NCBI RefSeq assembly: GCF_016617615.1
Contig: NZ_JAACYA010000002.1
Span: forward strand, 434,001-498,000
DNA from: Persephonella atlantica
GTDB taxonomy: Bacteria; Aquificota; Aquificia; Aquificales; Hydrogenothermaceae
DNA length: 64,000 bases
Direction: 5' to 3'
Part shown: one piece after another, positions 25,204-35,796 of the stretch
How positions within the stretch are numbered: position 1 is the first letter of the stretch
How the letters are laid out: every line of letters begins with the position of its first letter
Made by a program: the position numbers and the translations under genes
The notes under the pieces: generated by a model
Told to the model about the DNA's origin: nothing
What the model saw: only the letters and a program-made list of their open reading frames with translations
The model's database searches: none

Positions 25204-27444
25204 CTAAAGAGCAAAAGCTATCTGCCCCAGAGAAATGCCACCGTCATTAGCTGGAACTTTTCTGTGAATAAGAACCTGTATATTTTCTTTTTCTGCAAGC
25301 TGTATTATCTTTTCTGTTAAAAGTTTGTTCTGGAAAACTCCGCCAGAAAGGCCGATTTTTAGATTTTTCCCTTTTTGTCTGTAAACTTCTAAAATAATGT
25401 GAGATAGACTGTTTATAAACCGTGAAATCTTTGTTTTTAAGTCTGCATTATCTTTAATCAAAGCTTCAAAAAGAGGCCTCCAGTCAATAACAGTTCCTTT
25501 TATCTCAAATGGATAGTAATCCTTTACAGACCAGTCATAAAAGTTCTCCATTATCATCCCAGACTGTCCCTCGTAAGAGAGAACCTGTCTGATGCCTGTA
25601 ATTGAAGCAAAAGCATCAAACAGTCTTCCAACTGATGAAGATAATGGGCTGTTTATCCCTCTTTCCCAAGTTTTATATAAAAGATGCACCTCTTTATCTT
25701 TGAAAGCCTTTAGCATTGGAATGTCTGGCAAACTTTTGCCGTACATATCAAACAAAAGAGAAAGGGCTACTCTTTTTGGCTCTTTTACAGCCTTTTCTCC
25801 TCCAATTAATTTGAAATAATCAAAGTGTAAAATCCTTTCATATCCTTTATAATCTGCCATCAAAAACTCTCCACCCCAAAGATTACCGTCTTCTCCATAA
25901 CCTGTTCCGTCCCAGCATACAGCAAAAATTTCCTCATTTTTAATCTGATTGTCAGCCATTACAGCAAGGGCATGGGTGTAATGGTGTTGAAGCTGGATTA
26001 ATGGAATACTGTTTTTTTGTGAAAACTCTTTTGCCCACTGGGTAGAGTAATACCTTGGGTGAAGGTCTGACACCACAACATCAGGCTTAAAATCATAAAG
26101 CTCAAACAGTGAGTGTATAACCTCTTCAAAATTTTTGCAGGCGTCAACTGTCTCTAAATCTCCAATGTGCTGGCTCAAAAATGCTTTATCCTCAAAGGCT
26201 ACTGCTACAGTGTTTTTCTGATGTCCTCCTACAGAAAGAACTTTTCTATTTAGTTTAAATGGTAGTTTTACAGGAAGTGGTGCATATCCCCTTGAGCGGC
26301 GGATGAAGGATATTTTTTTATTTATTATTCTTACAACGCTGTCGTCAACTCTATTTTTAATGTCTCTGTTATGGACAAGAATGTAGTCTGTGAATATGGA
26401 AAGCTTCTCAAATGCTTCTTCATTATCTTTCACAATCGGCTCATCAGACAGATTTGCAGAGGTCATAACAAGAGGTTTTCCAAAATCTTTTAAAAGCAGA
26501 TAGTGAAGTGGTGAGTATGGGAGAAAAACACCAATCCTGTCTAAATAAGGTGCTACTCCTTCACTTAAATCTGTGTTCTGCTTTTTATTAACTATAACTA
26601 TTGGCCTTTCTGGAGATAAAATCACCGCCTCTTCAAAGTCTGTTATATCTGCATACTCCTTAATCTGATTTATGTTTTTAAACATCACTGCAAAGGGCTT
26701 TTCCCCTCTTTTTTTCCTTTCTCTGAGGGTTTTTATTGCAAAATCATTGGTTGCATCACACACAAGATGAAATCCACCAATTCCTTTTATGGCTAATATC
26801 TTTCCTTCCTTTAGAAGATTTATCGTCTGTCTTAATGCTTCATCTCTTTCTGCTACCAAACTTTTATCTGAAGTGTAAAGGCTTATGTGGGGACCACAGA
26901 CAGGACATGCATTTGGCTGGGCGTGAAATCTTCTGTTTTTTGGGTCGTTGTACTCCCTTTCACAATCAGGACACATCTTAAACTTTTTCATTGTTGTGTT
27001 TGGTCTATCGTAAGGCAGTTTTTCAATAATAGTAAAACGGGGTCCACAGTTAGTGCAGTTTATAAATGGATATCTGTATCTTCTGTTCTTTGGGCTTTCA
27101 AGCTCTTTCAGACACTCATCACATGTTGACACATCTGGCAGAATAAAAACCTCTTTTTTTCCTTTTTCCTTTGATTTTTTTATCTCAAAGGTTTTATATC
27201 CAATTGGCTGTTTTTCTTCTATTTCCTGAGAAAATATGTGGGCAAGGGGTGGTTTTTCTGTGTGGAGGGCTATTAAAAACTGGTTTATATCTTTTTCTTC
27301 TCCTTCCACATCTATAACAACTCCGTGTGTATCATTTATAACATAGCCCTTTAGATTATGCCTTACTGCCAGATTATAGACAAAAGGCCTAAATCCAACT
27401 CCCTGAACAGCACCGGTAAGGTGAATAATTATTCGTTTTTTCAT
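25204..27444 (-). CDS. hypF: HypF, carbamoyltransferase for hydrogenase CN ligand
   Basis: About 746 residues, the normal HypF layout: acylphosphatase domain (GAVQGVGFRPFVYNLA), two zinc fingers (CDECLKEL...CTNCG, CPDCEREY...CPVCG), a YrdC domain (about 195-385) and the Kae1-like C-terminal domain with LQHHYTHALAVMADN and CWDGTGYGEDGNLWGGE, plus GLSGGVFQN. It converts carbamoyl phosphate to a carbamoyl adenylate and transfers it to HypE. I start at MKKRIIIH (27444); an ATG 15 bases upstream is possible, and neither has a strong ribosome site. A TATAAT box lies immediately upstream of this start. Confidence 0.95.
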   Translation of the reverse strand: MKKRIIIHLTGAVQGVGFRPFVYNLAVRHNLKGYVINDTHGVVIDVEGEEKDINQFLIALHTEKPPLAHIFSQEIEEKQPIGYKTFEIKKSKEKGKKEVFILPDVSTCDECLKELESPKNRRYRYPFINCTNCGPRFTIIEKLPYDRPNTTMKKFKMCPDCEREYNDPKNRRFHAQPNACPVCGPHISLYTSDKSLVAERDEALRQTINLLKEGKILAIKGIGGFHLVCDATNDFAIKTLRERKKRGEKPFAVMFKNINQIKEYADITDFEEAVILSPERPIVIVNKKQNTDLSEGVAPYLDRIGVFLPYSPLHYLLLKDFGKPLVMTSANLSDEPIVKDNEEAFEKLSIFTDYILVHNRDIKNRVDDSVVRIINKKISFIRRSRGYAPLPVKLPFKLNRKVLSVGGHQKNTVAVAFEDKAFLSQHIGDLETVDACKNFEEVIHSLFELYDFKPDVVVSDLHPRYYSTQWAKEFSQKNSIPLIQLQHHYTHALAVMADNQIKNEEIFAVCWDGTGYGEDGNLWGGEFLMADYKGYERILHFDYFKLIGGEKAVKEPKRVALSLLFDMYGKSLPDIPMLKAFKDKEVHLLYKTWERGINSPLSSSVGRLFDAFASITGIRQVLSYEGQSGMIMENFYDWSVKDYYPFEIKGTVIDWRPLFEALIKDNADLKTKISRFINSLSHIILEVYRQKGKNLKIGLSGGVFQNKLLTEKIIQLAEKENIQVLIHRKVPANDGGISLGQIAFAL

Positions 27445-27506
27445 AGTTCTATTATACATTAACAGGCTGCACTACGACTTTAATCAAGTTTTCATAGGTA
27501 AAAATC

Positions 27507-27599
27507 ATGAGAAAGTTTGCAGGTTATCTGGCAGCTTCCTCAATAGTGTGGTTTTACCTTCTTTTGACAGTTGTGCAGCTTTATCTAAGATATTTTTGA
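27507..27599 (+). CDS. Possible 30-residue single-span membrane peptide
   Basis: ATG at 27507 with AGGT 8 bases upstream, stop TGA at 27599. The translation has basic MRKF at the N-terminus, one hydrophobic span rich in Val, Leu and Tyr, and ends RYF: a typical single-pass small membrane protein shape. It lies between the hypF promoter and the sulfhydrogenase operon. Too short to verify without comparison; may be chance. Confidence 0.3.
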   Translation: MRKFAGYLAASSIVWFYLLLTVVQLYLRYF

Positions 27600-27630
27600 C
27601 TAAACGTATCCTGCCACTATATTTATAAAT

Positions 27631-28722
27631 ATGAAAAAGATAAAAAAAACTCAGATAAATCAGCTTTTTGAAGCAGTTAAAAATGAGTATTCAGTTGTTG
27701 CTCCAGTCATAAAAGAAGGAGTAATCAGCCTTGATTTTATTACAGATATAAGCCAGATACCATCTGGATTTACAGAAGACGAAAAAGGAAACAGTTACAA
27801 AGTAGCAAAAAGTTCAGACAGATTTTTTAGCTACTCAAGACCTTATCTGCCTTTTAAAAGGTTTATCATACCTCCTGAGTTTGTTTTTATGAAAGTGGTA
27901 AAAAATGATGGAAGAATAAATTTTACTGAAGTCATACCTGATAAAAAAATAGCACTGTTTGACATTAGACCCTGCGACCTGAAAGCCCTACAAATATTGG
28001 ACGATGTTTTTATTAACAAAAATCCACATCCAGACAGCTACTACGCAAAAGCAAGAGAAGAACTATTTATAGTAGCTGTCACATGTTTTTCTCCCACAGA
28101 AAACTGTTTCTGCAGTTCTATGGGTATTTCCTTAAAACCAGAACATGGGTACGACATCCTGATAACAGAACTAAAAGACAGTTTTTTAATAAGGGCTGGT
28201 TCAGAAAAGGGCAGTAAGATTTTAAAAGGGATAAAAGCTGAAGAGGTTTCTCAAACTGATTTAGTAGAGGAAGAGAAAACTATAAAGGAAACAGAAAAAA
28301 AGATTAACAAAAAAGTAAGCACAGAAAACCTCTCTCAGATTCTGTATTCACAGATAGATAGCAAACAGTGGGAAAAGGTAGGCAGTAAGTGCCTCGCCTG
28401 TACAGCATGCACACAGCTGTGTCCCACATGCTTCTGTTTTAATATTGTGGAGAAAAACAGCACTGACGGCAGTTATTCAGAAAGGATAAGAGTTTATGAT
28501 TCATGTTTTAATCCTGAATTTGCAACAGTTCATAGATTTAACATCAGACAGAGTATAGCCTCAAGATACAGGCAGTGGCTAATGCATAAGTTCGCTTACT
28601 GGACTGACCAGTTTGGAAGCTACGGGTGTGTTGGGTGTGGAAGATGTATAACCTGGTGTCCTGCAGGGATAGACATAACAGAAGAGATAAAAAAACTGAG
28701 GGAAGGTTATGACAACCACTGA
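27631..28722 (+). CDS. hydB: Group 3b [NiFe]-hydrogenase beta subunit
   Basis: Electron-transfer subunit of 363 residues, of the sulfhydrogenase-beta/anaerobic sulfite reductase A family. Mid-protein DIRPCDLKALQILDDVF and CFSPTENCFCSSMG; C-terminal ferredoxin motifs CLACTACTQLCPTCF and CVGCGRCITWCPAGID bind two [4Fe-4S] clusters. It is the first of four overlapping genes in the order beta-gamma-delta-alpha, identical to archaeal hydBGDA. Passes electrons between the NiFe core and the flavin subunit in the cytoplasm. Confidence 0.88.
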   Translation: MKKIKKTQINQLFEAVKNEYSVVAPVIKEGVISLDFITDISQIPSGFTEDEKGNSYKVAKSSDRFFSYSRPYLPFKRFIIPPEFVFMKVVKNDGRINFTEVIPDKKIALFDIRPCDLKALQILDDVFINKNPHPDSYYAKAREELFIVAVTCFSPTENCFCSSMGISLKPEHGYDILITELKDSFLIRAGSEKGSKILKGIKAEEVSQTDLVEEEKTIKETEKKINKKVSTENLSQILYSQIDSKQWEKVGSKCLACTACTQLCPTCFCFNIVEKNSTDGSYSERIRVYDSCFNPEFATVHRFNIRQSIASRYRQWLMHKFAYWTDQFGSYGCVGCGRCITWCPAGIDITEEIKKLREGYDNH

Positions 28723-29515
28723 AAATCCTTACAGGCTGAGGAATTTTAGAGTAGTGAAAAAAATCAGAGAAACTGCAGACACTTACTCTTTCTGGATTGA
28801 GTCAGATTTAAAGCCTCTTCCCGGTCAGTATAATATGATTTATTACTTTGGGATTGGAGAAGCTCCCATAACAGTTGCAGGGAAAAATGGGAATCTGATA
28901 CAGCACACAGTAAGAGCATCTGGAGATGTAACATCACATATAGACTCCCTTTCTGAAGGTGATTTTATCTATCTTAGAGGACCCTACGGCAATATATGGC
29001 CTGTTGAGGAAGCTTATGGAAAACAGCTTGTTATCATATCAGGAGGTCTTGGGCTTGCAGCAACAAAATGGATAATGGAAGAAGCCATCAAAAATAAAAA
29101 ACAGTTCAAAGGTATACTATCCCTTTACGGCTCAAAAAATTACGATTCCCTACTTTACAGATACGAATATGAAAGATGGCACTCCCACATAGATTTCAGG
29201 ATAACATTAGACAAACCAGACCCAAGATGGAAAGGTGATGTTGGGCTTATAACAGAGCTTATTAAAAAAATAGAGATTGACAGGGACGCAGTTGTTTTTA
29301 TGTGTGGACCCGACCCAATGGTAAAGTTCTCTGTTATTGAACTTGAGAAAAAAGGGGTTGGCACAGATAAGATATATGTATCTATGGAAAGACATATGAA
29401 ATGCTCTGTCGGAACATGTGGACACTGTATGTTTGGACCATTCTTTGTATGTAAAGATGGTCCCGTATTCAGATACTCTGAAATAAAGGAATTTTTTGAA
29501 AGGAAAGAAGTATGA
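28709..29515 (+). CDS. hydG: Group 3b hydrogenase gamma subunit (NAD(P)H:acceptor)
   Basis: Ferredoxin-reductase-like subunit of 268 residues. FAD-binding beta barrel (LPGQYNMIYYFGIGE, RGPYGNIWP), NAD(P)-binding GGLGLAATKWIM and CGPDPMVKF, and a C-terminal [2Fe-2S] motif CSVGTCGHC...C. It connects the hydrogenase to the pyridine nucleotide pool. Overlaps both neighbours (14 and 4 bases), so expression is coupled. Confidence 0.9.
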   Translation: MTTTENPYRLRNFRVVKKIRETADTYSFWIESDLKPLPGQYNMIYYFGIGEAPITVAGKNGNLIQHTVRASGDVTSHIDSLSEGDFIYLRGPYGNIWPVEEAYGKQLVIISGGLGLAATKWIMEEAIKNKKQFKGILSLYGSKNYDSLLYRYEYERWHSHIDFRITLDKPDPRWKGDVGLITELIKKIEIDRDAVVFMCGPDPMVKFSVIELEKKGVGTDKIYVSMERHMKCSVGTCGHCMFGPFFVCKDGPVFRYSEIKEFFERKEV

Positions 29516-30255
29516 AGATAGGAGTTTTTAAGTTTGCATCATGTGACGGCTGTCAGATTGCATTTTTTGAGATTTCAAAAGAGCTAATAAAAATGGATGT
29601 TGACATTCAGTACTTTTTAGAAGCACAGTCTGAAAACCACTTTGACCATTTTGATATTTCATTTGTTGAGGGCTCCATATCAACACCAGAGCAGGAAGAG
29701 AGAATAAAGCAGATAAGAGAGAAAAGCAAAAAAGTTGCGGTTATCGGAGCATGTGCTGTTTCTGGAGGAATCCAGTCAGTAAGAAATTTTATGGATTTTT
29801 TTGATGTTTTAAGTTCTGTTTATCCATCTCCCGATTATATAAAATCCCTTGAAAAATCAAAACCTGTATCAGATTATATAGATGTTGATTATGAGCTGAG
29901 GGGATGTCCCATAAATAAAAGTCAGCTCCTTGAAATTATTTCCTCTCTTTATCTGGGAAAAGAACCTGTTCTGCCGTCCTATCCTCTGTGTCTTGAGTGT
30001 AAGATAAAAGGTATTCCATGTGTACTTATCCTTGGGAAACCGTGTCTTGGAAGTATAACAGTTGCAGGTTGTGGAGCGATATGTCCTTCCTTTAGCAGAG
30101 GATGTTACGGATGTTTTGGTCCAATCAAAAATCCAAACATCCAGTCTCTCAAGGAAGTTTTTGAAAATCATGGTTTTGGAGACATTTACAGCCACATATT
30201 GACAGGTTTTAATGCATACAACAGGGAGTTTAGAGGCAACGATGAAAAAGATTGA
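29512..30255 (+). CDS. hydD: Group 3b hydrogenase small (delta) subunit
   Basis: Small subunit of 247 residues without Tat signal, hence cytoplasmic. FASCDGCQIAFFE supplies proximal-cluster cysteines; IGACAVSGGIQSVRN, ELRGCPINKSQLLEII and the Cys-rich SFSRGCYGCFGPIKNPN complete the cluster sites. Starts with ATGA overlap to hydG; its last 14 bases overlap the start of the large subunit. Confidence 0.9.
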   Translation: MKIGVFKFASCDGCQIAFFEISKELIKMDVDIQYFLEAQSENHFDHFDISFVEGSISTPEQEERIKQIREKSKKVAVIGACAVSGGIQSVRNFMDFFDVLSSVYPSPDYIKSLEKSKPVSDYIDVDYELRGCPINKSQLLEIISSLYLGKEPVLPSYPLCLECKIKGIPCVLILGKPCLGSITVAGCGAICPSFSRGCYGCFGPIKNPNIQSLKEVFENHGFGDIYSHILTGFNAYNREFRGNDEKD

Positions 30256-31531
30256 TATTTTAACACGGGTTGAGGGTGAAGGAAGAATATGGATAGAGAT
30301 AGATAACGGAAAGATAAAAGATGTAATACTGAACATATTTGAAGCACCAAGATTTATTGAAGGTATACTGAAAGGTAAAGATTTCTCTGTTATCCCAGAC
30401 ATCACAGCAAGGATATGTGGCATATGTCCTGTTGCATACCAGATGAGCTCTGTTCAGGCAGTAGAAGATGCATTTGATGTTGCCGTTTCACAGGAAACAG
30501 AGAGATTGAGGAGGATATTCTATCACGGAGAGTGGATACAGAGTCACGCAATTCATGTTTTTTTTCTCCATCTGCCTGACTTTTTTGGGAAATCGTCAAT
30601 ATTTGAGATTGCAAAGGAAAATAGAGAACTCTTTTTAGACGGCCTTAAAATAAAAGAGGCAGGAAGTAAGATTATTGAAAAAATAGGCGGAAGAGTATCA
30701 CATCCTGTTTCTGTTGTTGCCGGTGGATTCACAAAGTATCCAGAGAAAGGGGAGTTGGAGGAGCTTATTCCAGAAATTGAAAATGCCCTTGAAAGGTCTG
30801 TTTACTGGACTGAAAAATTCTCACAGCTTAACTTTCCTTCTGACGATATGGGAGACATCCACTTTGTTTCACTTCAGGAAGAAGAATACCCTATACTGAA
30901 AGGAGAAATAGTTTCAAATAAAGGACTGAAAGTCACAAAAGAAGAGTTTAAAGAACTGTTTACAGAGTTTCAGGTGAGCTATTCAACAGCAAAAAAATGC
31001 AGGATAAGGGGAAAAGAGATTTATGTAGCCGGAGCAGTATCAAGGTTTAACAACAGCTTTGAAAAACTTTCAGAAATAGCTGTGAAAACCGCCAAAAAAA
31101 TAGGTCTCCATCCACCTGTTAAAAACAGTTTCAAAACATTACTTATCAGGATGATTGAGATTGTTCACTCTTTAGAAAAATCTATACAGCTTATAAAAAA
31201 TTACAAAAAACCTTCAGAAAACTCAAAAATTACAGTGAAAAAATCATCAGGAACAGGAGTATCTGAAGCTCCAAGGGGAATCCTGTGGCACAGATACAGC
31301 TTTGATGAGAAGGGCAGAATATTAGAGGCTGACATCGTCCCTCCAACATCGCAGAATCAGGACATAATGGAAGAAAACGTAAAAAATCATCTAAAAAAAG
31401 TAAAAAACAAAGATATAGATTATCTGACCTCAGAAGCTGAAAAAATAATAAGGAACTACGACCCGTGTATCTCCTGTGCTACCCATTTTCTGAAAATAGA
31501 TAAAAATCTGAAAAGCTGTAAGATTTTTTAA
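30242..31531 (+). CDS. hydA: Group 3b hydrogenase large (alpha) subunit
   Basis: NiFe catalytic subunit of 429 residues. N-terminal nickel motif ARICGICPVAYQ (L1) and C-terminal DPCISCATH (L2), followed by a 14-residue tail that would be removed by a maturation protease. The start is the ATG at 30242 (MKKIDILTRVEGEG, the family N-terminus), embedded in the end of hydD; earlier starts only repeat hydD sequence. Convergent with hypA (4-base overlap). The enzyme reversibly couples H2 to NAD(P) and may reduce sulfur. Confidence 0.92.
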   Translation: MKKIDILTRVEGEGRIWIEIDNGKIKDVILNIFEAPRFIEGILKGKDFSVIPDITARICGICPVAYQMSSVQAVEDAFDVAVSQETERLRRIFYHGEWIQSHAIHVFFLHLPDFFGKSSIFEIAKENRELFLDGLKIKEAGSKIIEKIGGRVSHPVSVVAGGFTKYPEKGELEELIPEIENALERSVYWTEKFSQLNFPSDDMGDIHFVSLQEEEYPILKGEIVSNKGLKVTKEEFKELFTEFQVSYSTAKKCRIRGKEIYVAGAVSRFNNSFEKLSEIAVKTAKKIGLHPPVKNSFKTLLIRMIEIVHSLEKSIQLIKNYKKPSENSKITVKKSSGTGVSEAPRGILWHRYSFDEKGRILEADIVPPTSQNQDIMEENVKNHLKKVKNKDIDYLTSEAEKIIRNYDPCISCATHFLKIDKNLKSCKIF

Positions 31532-31872
31532 ACCTCCATCTCCAAACTCATCAGATACATATCTTCGCCGTCTAATATCTTCAAATTAAATCCTTCACAG
31601 AAGGGACATACAAACCTATTATCCTCAACAACAAACTCCTCCCCGCAGTCTTCACAAAAGGCAACAACATCCTGAATAACCATCTCAAGCTCTGCATTTT
31701 CACAGATGGTTTTTTCTTTGAAAGTATCAAAAGCTATCTTCAATAGATGAGGCTCTATACCAGACATTTTTCCAATTTTTACAACGACCTTAGAGACAGA
31801 TTTTGCGTTGTTTTGTCTCGCATTCTCCTCAATAAGACCCATCAAGCTCTGAACTACAGAAAACTCGTGCAT
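31528..31872 (-). CDS. hypA: HypA, nickel-delivery chaperone
   Basis: Small nickel chaperone of 114 residues starting MHEFSVVQSLMGLIEE; the Met-His pair forms the Ni site. The zinc site is CEDCGEE...CPFCEG. Upstream in-frame ATGs would add 20 residues before MHEF and would abolish the N-terminal Ni ligand, so I start at 31872. Works with HypB (53.4-54.2 kb). Located away from the other hyp genes, convergent with the sulfhydrogenase operon. Confidence 0.93.
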   Translation of the reverse strand: MHEFSVVQSLMGLIEENARQNNAKSVSKVVVKIGKMSGIEPHLLKIAFDTFKEKTICENAELEMVIQDVVAFCEDCGEEFVVEDNRFVCPFCEGFNLKILDGEDMYLMSLEMEV

Positions 31873-31940
31873 ACTTTTATGATAACCTAATCCTCCCCAC
31901 ATCTCCAAAATACCTATTGACTTTTGCATCAATACAGATC

Positions 31941-34138
<2,198 letters not shown>

Positions 34139-34143
34139 CATGA

Positions 34144-34166
34144 AGGCTCCTTCAGGAGCCTTTTTT
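34144..34166 (+). terminator. Rho-independent terminator of katG
   Basis: AGGCTCC-TTCA-GGAGCCT (34144-34161) followed by TTTTTT, 6 bases after the katG stop codon. Confidence 0.92.
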
Positions 34167-34440
34167 ATCGTTAAGAAATACCCACCAGAATATACAAACG
34201 AGAGAATATCTCTTGAGCTTCAATTTTTCTTTTATTTCCGTTTCTATTATGGACTTTTCTTACAGGTAGGTTTAATATTTCCTTTACGTCTGCGATATAG
34301 CTTGTTTTGAAAGCATTCAGAGAAGTAATCTTTTTCAATTTCAATCTTCCAAATATTAGTCCAATATTAAGATTTAACAATGTTTTTTATCTCTTATTTT
34401 ACTTTCTATCTCTTCATCTGTTAGGCTTTAGAGTTTGAGT
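34167..34440. other. AT-rich stretch without a credible gene
   Basis: Start of the accessory tract. Open frames exist on the minus strand (up to 69 codons) but none has family-like composition or a ribosome site, and short Lys/Arg-rich translations in other frames suggest eroded coding sequence. One copy of the 40-base repeat listed separately lies at its right end. Confidence 0.5.
34373..34412. repeat. Imperfect 40-base repeat, copy 1 (copy 2 at 34945-34985)
   Basis: TTTAACAATGT, then ATCTCTTA and TTACTTTCTATC in the same spacing as at 34945-34985, differing at about six positions. On the minus strand both can read as similar peptide ends, EEIESKIRD and KEIDRIESKVRD, so they may be the 3' remnant of a duplicated small gene left beside each decayed toxin. 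Confidence 0.5.
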
Positions 34441-34707
34441 TTATAGGTCGTATATATCTCTTCTATGTCCTAATTTTTAATATATATATATTTTCTTGTT
34501 TTCCCAATCTACATCAAATAAAACCCTATAATCCCCAACTCTTAATCTGTAGTCTGCTAATGGATGCGATCTTAAGGATTTTATGTTTGTTATATTTGGA
34601 AAATTTCTTAGTTTTTCTACGGCATTTTTTATTTTGTTTTTCGTTTTTGTATCTAATTTTTTTATATCTTTATAAACACTTTTCGCATATAAAATTTCAA
34701 AACTCAC
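34441..34707 (-). pseudogene. RelE/ParE-type toxin with premature stop
   Basis: A GTG start at 34707 opens a RelE-like protein: FEILYAKSVYKDIKKLD, ADYRLRVGDYRVLFDVDWENKKIYIY. A TAA at 34477-34479 stops it after 76 residues. In the same frame the sequence continues KLGHRRDIYDL and a second TAA, i.e. the conserved C-terminal GHR-DIY motif with catalytic His/Arg/Tyr. One TTA-to-TAA change at the Leu of the usual ILK-GHR element explains this. The truncated toxin should be inactive. It overlaps the antitoxin frame by 4 bases (GTGA). Confidence 0.8.
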
Positions 34708-34895
34708 TTCCAGATTTCCTCATGAGATAAAACTTTACCTTCTAATATCTCCTGTCTTCTTTCTTCTATTTCTTTTCTGAGTTTTTTATATTTTTTCTGT
34801 TTGTATAGTTCCTTTGCAAATTTTAGTAGTTTTTCTCTGTCTTTTTGTCTAAATTTTCTAAATAAAATTCCAGCGTGTTTCCATTCATAATTAAA
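34704..34895 (-). pseudogene. Antitoxin of the broken RelE pair, start lost
   Basis: An open frame of 63 codons ends EILEGKVLSHEEIWK, the classic C-terminus of small RelB/PHD-like antitoxins, and overlaps the toxin start by GTGA. No ATG, GTG or TTG occurs in the frame. An ATG with GGTGA ribosome site at 34888 is out of frame and meets a stop after 21 codons. One missing base just after that ATG would restore MNWKHAGILFRKF and the full protein, so a single-base deletion is the likely lesion. Confidence 0.7.
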
Positions 34896-34944
34896 TCACC
34901 TGACACTTTATTAACGTATAGTAAATATATTATAAGAATAGAAT

Positions 34945-34985
34945 TTTAACAATGTATCTAATCTCTTACCTTACTTTCTATCCTG
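34945..34985. repeat. Imperfect 40-base repeat, copy 2
   Basis: Second copy of the repeat at 34373-34412; see that entry. It lies directly downstream (minus strand) of the vapC stump. Confidence 0.5.
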
Positions 34986-34994
34986 TCTATCTCC

Positions 34995-35081
34995 TTATTT
35001 GTGAAGTTGCAAAATTAGGGTTGATAATTTTACGAAAATCATAATATTGTAAATGATTATATTGGTGTCTAAAATTATCAT
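34995..35081 (-). pseudogene. vapC (PIN toxin) N-terminal stump
   Basis: ATG at 35081 overlaps the antitoxin stop (ATGA) and reads MIILDTNIIIY, the exact start of VapC PIN domains with the first catalytic Asp. After 11 residues the similarity ends and a stop follows at codon 29. The other PIN acidic residues are absent, so the toxin was deleted, leaving its antitoxin. Confidence 0.7.
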
Positions 35082-35287
35082 CTAATTGTGTTTCCCCATG
35101 CTTTTTTTCTGATGCTTTCTAATGTAATATCTCTCTCTTTCCATACTCCAAAAATGGATTCAAAATTAGGTTTCCCTTTTTTCTTTTCAGATTTTATTTG
35201 GATTTTTTTAACATATGGAATATCTTTCAATAAATCAATTAAATGTTTTGCCTTTTCTTCATTGGATATATCAATTACTATTTTCAT
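35078..35287 (-). CDS. VapB-type antitoxin, orphaned
   Basis: Protein of 69 residues: MKIVIDISNEEKAKHLIDLLKDIPYVKKIQI followed by a linker and FGVWKERDITLESIRKKAW, the toxin-binding tail common to antitoxins of PIN toxins in thermophiles. The cognate vapC overlaps it but is reduced to a stump. It may persist as an anti-addiction antitoxin against related VapC proteins at 39.4 or 41.2 kb; that is conjecture. Confidence 0.75.
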   Translation of the reverse strand: MKIVIDISNEEKAKHLIDLLKDIPYVKKIQIKSEKKKGKPNFESIFGVWKERDITLESIRKKAWGNTIR

Positions 35288-35370
35288 TTTACATTTCCAA
35301 TAAAATCTGTGAATTTATAAAACTAAATATGTATCTGAGAAGAAATTTTACCACAGGTATATACACAGAC

Positions 35371-35796
35371 TTAATTTGAGGTTGTTTTAACTTGTATAGT
35401 TTCTTCAATTAACTGGGCGATATTTACACTTGGTATGATTCTATCTTTTGGTAGAAGATATGAACATTTTTGAAAAATTATTCCTCTAACAAAACCATAA
35501 ACAATAGAAAGTCCATTGTATAGAAGTAATCTTGCCTTTTTTTCTTCATCTAATTCTTCAGTAAATTTAAAAATAGCAAGAATTTCTGCTTTTGCCTTTA
35601 GTTTTACATTTCTTGCTCTATCATTAATTCTAATATGGACTAAAAGTCCATCAAATTTTCCATTATCCGTTTCGACAATAACAGGGTCAAAATCTATATC
35701 TATCTTAAACCTGTTTTGTCCCTCTAAATTTTCCTCTAAACTAAAATTTTTAATCTGGATATCTTCAAGCTGCAGTTGTGAAAACTTCACTTTCAT
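35371..35796 (-). CDS. SecB-like chaperone of a TAC system
   Basis: Protein of 141 residues resembling the SecB fold: N-terminal strand FSQLQLEDIQIKNFSLEEN, beta-sheet core (FDGLLVHIRINDRARNVKLKAKAEILAIFKF) and a helical end LYNGLSIVYGFVRGIIFQKCSYLLPKDRIIPSVNI, like the F-x-x-R...P-x-L-x-P end of SecB. It starts inside the antitoxin gene (32-base overlap, ribosome site AGGGA 9 bases before ATG). Gene order toxin-antitoxin-SecB is that of Mycobacterium tuberculosis Rv1955-1957, in which the chaperone protects the antitoxin from aggregation and proteolysis. A general SecB role is less likely. Confidence 0.72.
   Translation of the reverse strand: MKVKFSQLQLEDIQIKNFSLEENLEGQNRFKIDIDFDPVIVETDNGKFDGLLVHIRINDRARNVKLKAKAEILAIFKFTEELDEEKKARLLLYNGLSIVYGFVRGIIFQKCSYLLPKDRIIPSVNIAQLIEETIQVKTTSN

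Noticed and set aside
34171-34380. Reading frame of 69 codons in the katG-relE gap
   Set aside because: No ribosome site, no recognisable motif, and it overlaps the repeat; other frames in the same stretch look equally like eroded coding sequence.
35371-35796. Housekeeping SecB for protein export
   Set aside because: It overlaps the antitoxin gene by 32 bases in a toxin operon within an accessory island, which favours a dedicated TAC chaperone.
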